Shown: piece after piece, positions 57,059 through 64,000 of the stretch
Layout of the letters: the number at the start of each line of letters is the position of its first letter
How positions within the stretch are numbered: the first letter of the stretch is position 1
Assembly (NCBI RefSeq): GCF_964340395.1
Contig: NC_135552.1
Span: forward strand, 15,409,694-15,473,693
Direction: 5' to 3'
Source: Glandiceps talaboti
Lineage: Eukaryota > Hemichordata > Enteropneusta > Spengelidae
Length of the DNA stretch: 64,000 bases
Program-made: the position numbers and the translations under genes
The notes under the pieces: model-generated
Told to the model about the DNA's origin: nothing
Seen by the model: the letters and a program-made list of their open reading frames with translations, nothing else
Database searches by the model: none

Positions 57059-59382
57059 ATGGATTGTGGAGAACGCAAGGGAAGGTGTTTTAAAGTAATA
57101 TTATGTCTGCTGGTGATTTATACAGTTATATTAGGTGAGTTTATACCCCGGAGTTTACACAAAATTTGTCTGTTCTGTGTGCTTGGTGGTAATGGGTGTG
57201 GAACTTACCTCTTACATGTACATTGGTTTGATAAATAGTGAACTTTGGGCACTTCCATGTTTGTGTTAGTTGTTTTATATATATAAATCTTTGAAATATA
57301 ATGGTATATAGTGGCTGTCGATCATGCCATAAACTTAGATACACGTAACCAATTGTAATTTTGTTAAGTGACATTGGATGGTGAACCGAACGATGGTCCT
57401 TTACAGATTTCTAAATTAATACAAGCGGTAAAATACAGATAATGAATTTTAATGAAGTACATGTGATTCAAATTGGTGCGAGGTGTTTTATGCTGTCAAA
57501 ACACATCATGCCGAATTCCCCATTTGTATGGATTTGTTTTAGTGTGCATTTGGTTAAATATTTATTAATCAAAACAAGCCACGTCGCCACCAAAATGGCG
57601 CTAGGAGTACATCTGTTACATGTGTTTGTATGCATCCAGTTAATATCTTTAAGTCTTTATCAAGTTCGTATCCAAAACATCTAGGCGCGGATTTGATGCC
57701 ACGACTGAATAGAACCATGGGTCTGTTATAAGATTGACAATTGTAGAATGCGCTGCGGCAAGAAAAAACTCCAACCTATTCTCCGTCAAAATCAATCAAC
57801 CAAAGTTTTGAAGTCAGTTTTAGAATTTAATTTGGCCGCCAAATAGTGTATGACAGCAATTAATTTATTTCAGAACTGTATTAAAAGGCCACGGGCTAAA
57901 ACAACAAAACCAAAAACATTTCAGGGAGATTCAACTATATTTCTGATTGCAAAATAATATAATTGATGTAGACATATTGCTTTAATAGATGATACTCGTC
58001 ATGTTTGATGCAGTATTTACAATAAATACTGTAATTAAGTAATATTGTCTTAACTCTATGGAACTTGAAAACAAGATGGTGAATCCCTAAATTTATTTTG
58101 GTTTAAAAGACTAGGAACGCTTCCATATGGCAACCTAGTTTGGAAAGAATTGAAGAACTTTGATTTTCAGGGAAAGTTATCAGTAGACATATTCTACCAT
58201 AACAATATGCTGTTCTCATATGGCAGGTATCACTCCATCCACTCTCTGTGGGATTCAAATTAGAAATACTAGGGCTACAGAAGCACATTAAATAGTTGCC
58301 TAACATGTATTCAATTTTGTTCCATTTGCAGTTGCAATTGTGCACAAAACCAATCGATATATGAATATGGACATCGACACTCATATACACAACGGAACAT
58401 TCAACAGTAGAAACATCACAACAGGAGATGGGGACAGGGTGAAACTACACGTCTTGATATTCGCCAGCAAAAGAACTGGATCTTCTTTCCTTGGAGAATA
58501 TTTCAACCAAAATCCAAGATTCTTCTACAGTTATGAACCTCTAATGACGTGGACTCAAATGGCCTTACAGAGGAAAATATCGGATTCTTTGTTTGATACC
58601 TTGTCAGTAGATGTCCTATCCAAGTTTTTCCATTGTGACTTCTCTGAAACACACCCATGGTTGTCATTGCTAAAACCTGGCTGCTCACATTCAATCGCTT
58701 TGAACAATACTTCAATTTGTCACAGAACTGATACGTTCAAAAACATTTCTTTGTCAACACAAAATGTGATGGATATTCTGACGCCATCTTGTCAATCACA
58801 TGATCACATTGCAGCAAAGGTCATTCGCATATATGATTTAAATCTTCTGCGGTCCTTCGCTCTCGATCCGACTTTAAACATTAAAATCATCCATCTTGTC
58901 AGAGATCCCCGTGCCGTCTTTCACTCAAGAAATACCATCAAAGAACAGAACAGAGATTTTGCAAGAAGAAAAATGGCCGTGGACGAGGTCACAGATTATT
59001 GCCGTAATCTCGCTAAAAATCTCGCGATAGCAATTCAAGATCAGGTTTATCAGGAATTGAAGGAAAATACAAATTAGTGCGTTACGAGGATTTGGCAACG
59101 AGGCCAATTGAAATGATGAAAGATATGTACGATTTTCTTGGCTTGTCATATTCTCCTGAAGTGGAAACCTGGTTACAAAAAAACACTATTATCAACGCAA
59201 AACACGCTTTCTCAACTAGTAAAAATGCAGAATTTGTTTTGAAAAAGTGGCGTCATGCAATGCCATGGTACAAAGTCAGAGACGTTCAAACTAAATGTTC
59301 TGTAGCTATGGACCTACTTCATTATCATCTGATCAAAAATCAGAAAGATCTGCAAAATGATTCGATCCCTACATTTCAGTAA
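57059..59382 (+). pseudogene. Sulfotransferase tandem copy 2, frameshifted
   Basis: Exon 1 at 57059-57134 (MDCGERKGRCFKVILCLLVIYT) and exon 2 from 58332 match copy 1 closely, including the SKRTGSSFLGEYFNQ and LVRDPRAVFHSR motifs. At 59033-59037 five extra bases (ATTCA) between GATAGCA and AGATCAGG shift the frame. It then runs to a stop at 59077, giving 273 residues without the RYEDL segment and the C-terminal quarter. The downstream frame (59077-59382) is otherwise intact and almost identical to copy 1, so the break is recent, or an assembly or allelic variant. Exon 2 flanks and 3' UTR are also duplicated. Confidence 0.85.
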
Positions 59383-60564
59383 TCAATATTTAAATATATA
59401 TGACCATAAGGCCAAAAAAGAGAGGATTGTTTCTGGTCAGTCCACACTCGTGTCGTTTTCTTTTTTCGTGTTTGTCCAGCCAATCTAGTCTGCAGATCGG
59501 GGGGGAAACACAAACATAACTCTCCCTACTTCAGTGAAGAAAACTGCAGAGCCAGTCATGAACGAACAAGCAAATGACATCTGCCCCACATATCACTTGC
59601 TCTAAAGTATTTTTTTTTTAAAAAGAACAGTAACTGTCATAAAAAGTAGATTTAGTTACAGGTTTGTTGAGAATTTAAAAAAAATCGCGTCGTCGCACAA
59701 GCGGCGACCCTTTGAGACCTCCTGATTACTAATTTTGAGGTCTAACAACTTTGCCACGGGAAAGTGTTTTTTTTTCATTGAAATATTTGAACAGGAGGAG
59801 GGTCATATTTTAGAGAAAGGAAATTGTGGGAGGGTCATTTTCGAACGGACAACCTGGGGCAAATATCCCCTCGGTAACAAACTAGTGTATCCAATACACT
59901 TGGTGATTCATTGTTTATATGTTGCAAGTTTCTTTCTTGCGTCAGTCTTCTGGCGATGTTTTTTTCAATCAGGTACTGATGGTGCGGTTTCATCTCAACA
60001 GACACACTGTTACTATACTACATTATAAACAGGGTTGACGACCCTGCATATTATTTTGACACCAAAAGTGACTTTGCCTCGCGCTGGAACTACAGTTCTT
60101 AGATTCAGACAATATTTGGCCACCAGTTGTGTTACAGGTCCAAGCACATGCTGGTACACAAAAAAGAGTAATAACAATGATAGATTTGACGAAAACAGCT
60201 GTTATATAAGTCTTGTGGTCTCGGGTAGAGCGAGATCTCGTGCATGACACGTAACATCCAAATATGTAGATAAGTCACTGTCACATGGGGTATTTTTTCC
60301 CGCCATTCACAAACACGGAATACGACTTCGAAACATGACATATTTTGTACTTTGTAGGCCTAATTAGGAGTGGGATTTAGTGTATAAAAGGGAAGATTTT
60401 TAAAGATTTCGTCAGTCAACCTGGGGACTCACTGGATGCTATAACTTTTAGGGAAAGAGTAATCCATACTCTTGCAACTTCGTAGCCAACTTCTCTACCC
60501 TCACTGACCCGGCAAGCTGCACTGTCGATGTCACTGGCAAGCCCGTCTGTCTGGTTCGATAAAT

Positions 60565-60700
60565 GTGATGGTAGTAGATGTTATACGAATTGCGAGCAGT
60601 ATAGCGAGGAACGTGTAGATACTATATGATTGCGGTAGTAGAGCAAGGAACGAGCTTGAGTAGATGCTATATGATTGCAGTAGTATAGCGAGAAACTTGC
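60565..60700 (+). repeat. Tandem repeat, about 50-bp period, three copies
   Basis: GTAGATGYTATAYGAATTGCG..GTATAGCGAGGAACG-like units follow one another three times with variation. Confidence 0.75.
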
Positions 60701-62167
60701 AAGACTTCCGGACGGACCAAACTGTTGTTTGTGTATTTTTTATTTTTGTTTGAAATGAATGTGACGTTGTCAGTCTAAACGTACTTCCTGTGCGTACTAA
60801 ATTATATTTATTGGGTGTGCCAGTCGCTAGTCGTTAAACTTGCGGCGATCACCCTAGACTTTACTCAACATAATTATATACATTGTACAACATGTTGCAC
60901 TTCGACTTGAACTCAAGGGCTATTTATTGGTTGGACAGGGAATTGAAGAAGTTCTGCCGGTAAATAAATATCACACAGAGGGCCGAGTGCAACAGGAGTA
61001 TCACATGGATCTGGTAAAATATCGTTGAAAACCTTTAATTTGTACAAGGATGACAAAAATCCCCCCTGTGGGGCCCTGTTGTTCGAAATTTAATACAGAA
61101 AACCCGCGCCATGATGACTCAATGACCGTTTCAATTTGACTGTGGACATGGCATTGGTACGTACACACTATTGATGCATGCCACAGGGATCCGGGATGAC
61201 ATGGCCCATGGGCGAGATTTGGCTATAATTTGCTCCGTGATTGGATGATACATTGTTACAATTTCTTCATCTGACATATATTTACGTTGTATTCTGCATC
61301 TCTCAATCTGACGTGACAAAAATATAGTAATATTATCCAACAAAGACTGTCCGTCACTCACTCACTCACTCACTCACTCAGCACAATGTAGGTTCACTGG
61401 CGTTGGTGAAGCTTCGTGTGAGAAAGTAATGACAAAAGAGAGATACAAACTGTGGCAAATAACAACAGAGGATACAGTAATTTACCTCGGAGGTAGAAGA
61501 GATGCCTCCAGACACAGAGGTCTATTCAAATTGCATGGTTCGCCACACCGCGCCGTAGCAAACTACAGCCTGTTTTACGGCAACGTTCTTAACGCGCCTC
61601 CCACTGGCCATGGATGCATTCATATACATGTTTGTATTTCGAAACGTAGTGGTAGAAATAATAACTCTGGTTTGCGAGAATGGGTTCGCAGTGGCCACAA
61701 TTCCAACACGGCCAATATCTTATATATCCAACTGTACCTTGATCGATGTAATACATTACACGATACCTCCACCCTCATGGTATATTCAAATTGCATGGTT
61801 CGCTAGCTGCAACACGGCCAACGTCTTTTATATTCAAAAGTAACTGGACGTCGAGCGACGTCATGTACGTCACAATATGAATAGCCAATCATTACAAACT
61901 ACAAATTAAGCATTCGGTTGTCGTGTCATGCGCATCTTCGGTACAGTTGTCTTTTGGGGGTGTTTACAAACTGTAATTTGTCACTAAAATGTCGGTTTTC
62001 AACATCATGTGTAATCCCCAGTATATCTAAGTTTGATGTGTTGTTTTGTACCGATTTAGTTCTATTTCTGTTTCTTGAACTCCATGTGGACATGTGACTC
62101 GGACGAACGCTACGCATTACCGCCGAAGATGAGCAGCTTCAAGTTCGGCCGGAAAGTACCTCCCTCC

Positions 62168-62245
62168 AAGTAGGAAATATAACTTGACACAGGCACCTGT
62201 GTATATACAAAGATAACTTGACACAGACACCTGTGTATATACAAA
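62168..62245 (+). repeat. 33-bp direct duplication
   Basis: ATAACTTGACACAGRCACCT followed by GTGTATATACAAA occurs twice in succession. Confidence 0.9.
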
Positions 62246-63195
62246 CGAAAGCATGTAGCTAGACATGGCCGCGTCGTTGGCTTTCGGGATCTTCCTAATA
62301 TGGACCCTACATCGACCACCACCAGCAGCATCTCTAGATCGATTGGAAAGCCAGCGTCAACGGAAACCTCTGGGTTGATAGACACTGTCCACACTGTCGC
62401 GTGACGTTGATTTATTTTGCTAATGCATAAGCTATTGATGCAGACACTCAGTACACACAATCGTGGAATTTGACATCACAGTACACAGTACAACCGTTCT
62501 AGCAGTTATTTATAGATGCCGGTTATCTGAACATCTTTATATATTAATTTTAACATAAACACTCTGACAAATCTTTTTAATACACTTATTACATGTATAA
62601 AGCCATTGCAGATGTAGACAACAGGATGCAATCCTCAAGAAAATATAAAAGAACTTCAAAGCTTTTTTGTTTCACAGCAGTACAGCTGTACACGAGTATC
62701 ATGTCTTCAGTGTGTACATTTGTGTATGTTTCAATCCTACTGTGTGCCGTGACCGTGTGTGTCTGTTTAAGTTAGTTTGATATTTAGTATAAAAAGGAAG
62801 AGACAGTAGACATTTAACCCTATATCATGTCATCAGGTCTTAGTACAAAACTGCGCATTTCTACTGCTAGTATTGATGTCGTAGAAAATGTAATAGACAA
62901 ACCAAATTAACATAGACTGTACAGTTCACGTGACATAAATAGTTCTAAAGACTGACTGTAAAGATCATTCGGGGTCACTATTATATACCTATCGTATGAA
63001 ACTACACCGGAAAAGAGGAACACATACATGGCTGGACTCCCATGATCGACTCTTAAAATAATTTTAAAAAATAAGCTCGAAGATATGACAAGACAAAACA
63101 ATTAAACACACACATGAAGGTAGCATACTTCTTAACCTGTTCATATGTAACGGTTATCCTGCAGGTAGAGACAAACAAAGCATGTACAAACTCAC

Positions 63196-63277
63196 CTACT
63201 ATTAATATTACTGTATATATCACCAGAGGACAGAACACTTTGAAGTGTTTTTCCTTGGGTCCTTCACAGCAGCTCAT
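63196..63277 (-). pseudogene. Orphan sulfotransferase first exon (third family member), reverse strand
   Basis: On the minus strand an 82-nt segment from ATG at 63277 to a GTGAGT donor after 63196 encodes MSCCEGPKEKHFKVFCPLVI and YTVILIV. It ends in phase 1, like exon 1 of the two tandem genes (MDCGGRKGMCFKVMLCVLVI, YTVIL). The nucleotide match covers CTGGTGATATATACAGTRATATTA and the donor GTGAGTTTRTACM. No matching exon 2 was found downstream on this strand to 59700. Either exon 2 is lost or the exon belongs to a gene with a very long or rearranged intron. Confidence 0.6.
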
Positions 63278-63819
63278 CGTTGTCGAAACGTCTATGTCAA
63301 ATTTGCCGAGATCAAGGGCAGACAACCTAGGAACACATATATTGTGATGGTTCCATTTTGATTAGTCAACATCATAGCCAAATCACCATGGACGCGTCAC
63401 TTGGTGATGAATTAACTGATCACTGTGCATGAATATTCATGAATAACTAACATATCGCAGTGATGGCCACTGTTTATGTATCACATACTAAATATTACAT
63501 ATACGTACTATCCCCCTCTTCAACAACTTAAACCATTTTCAAAGTTAGCATTAACCACTATGAATCACTCTAATAAACATACGACTACTACATTAACCAG
63601 ATGTAAACTGAATGCCTCCCGTAAGGGCAAAACCATTGTTCCTTATACATATTGTTGGAATGTAAAATTCTGAGCTCTGGCTATCATACATTATGTACCC
63701 CTCAATTGGAAAATGAATTACATGTATGTGAAATTTGAAGCTTGCATACTTAAGGGGTAAACTAATTATCGAAAAAGAACTAATTATGCAAATGACCCAG
63801 TGTGGTCATAAGCTGCACG

Positions 63820-64000
63820 AACAAGCTTTAAAGGACACATCATTTTTGATGTTAATTAGATGTATACCAAATTCTTACCAATACCATGTGGAAAATGTGA
63901 AGCAAGTTTCATTGAATCGAGGCAGAAATTTTTGCGATATCGTGTCCACAGACAGACAGAGACAGACAGACAGACATGCACGTGCACGTACACAAACACA
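63820..64000 (-). repeat. TCTG-containing dispersed repeat, copy 3
   Basis: The reverse complement of the 55636-55858 family: TTCTTACCAATACCATGTGG, GTGAAGCAAGTTTCATTGAA, GAGATATCGTGTCCAC-like words and (CAGA)n at the window end. Confidence 0.8.

Larger units (their letters stand above)
59702..63195. other. Stretch without a supported gene
   Basis: Homology with unit 1 stops at 59700. No sulfotransferase exon 2 or other recognisable coding segment was found on either strand. Small repeats: a three-copy unit around ATGATTGCRGTAGTATAGCGAG (60570-60700), a pair of TTCAAATTGCATGGTTCGC words (61526 and 61783) and a 33-bp duplicate at 62170-62245. A hydrophobic Met-start stretch at 62701 (MSSVCTFVYVSILLCAV) might be a signal exon but lacks support. 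Confidence 0.5.

Noticed and set aside
62593-62775. Hydrophobic ORF with a possible signal peptide near 62701
   Set aside because: There is a weak donor-like GTTAGT after it, but no similarity to the sulfotransferase anchor exons and no downstream exon; too little to call a gene.

Overview
This window looks like nuclear DNA from a marine invertebrate animal. The genes have many short exons with GT-AG introns, an AT-rich background, dense microsatellites and many short hairpin-type repeats. The protein set fits an invertebrate deuterostome or lophotrochozoan: a monoamine GPCR on one exon, a large single-exon TRIM-NHL gene, Golgi carbohydrate sulfotransferases, a ciliary protein and a cytosolic lysyl-tRNA synthetase. 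I cannot name the species or choose between those groups from sequence alone. No prokaryotic or viral gene was seen.

Layout. About 1-7.15 kb: the 5' half of an M14 carboxypeptidase on the minus strand, six exons, running off the left edge, in microsatellite-rich DNA. About 13.5-14.65 kb: an uninterrupted 5-HT1-like receptor gene. About 18.8-23.1 kb: a seven-exon gene for a secreted leucine-rich-repeat protein with a Pro/Glu-rich 22-residue repeat domain that I do not recognise as a named family. About 25.0-26.9 kb (minus): a four-exon CFAP90-like ciliary protein. It is head to head with a 15-exon lysyl-tRNA synthetase gene (KARS1, 27.2-44.1 kb), with only 345 bp between the two start codons and a near-consensus ZNF143/Staf-type site beside the KARS1 start. 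About 46.3-48.4 kb (minus): TRIM-NHL E3 ligase. About 51.1-59.7 kb: a tandem duplication of a two-exon sulfotransferase gene. The first copy is intact; the second carries a 5-nt insertion that removes its C-terminal part. A third, orphan first exon of the same family lies in reverse orientation at 63.2 kb.

Between genes the DNA is mostly repeats: a three-copy inverted-repeat family ending in GGGTGACCC-like termini, several MITE-like hairpins, a 2.5-kb degenerate foldback structure, an 830-bp nested tandem duplication inside KARS1 intron 1, and a 68-bp array inside KARS1 intron 7 built from copies of the following coding exon. One TA-flanked segment at 46.0 kb carries the core of a type I hammerhead ribozyme on the minus strand, and two further segments look like decayed relatives. 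The genes do not form a pathway. The two linkages with meaning are the shared CFAP90/KARS1 promoter and the local sulfotransferase cluster. Exon limits were placed by hand from splice consensus, reading-frame phase and family conservation.
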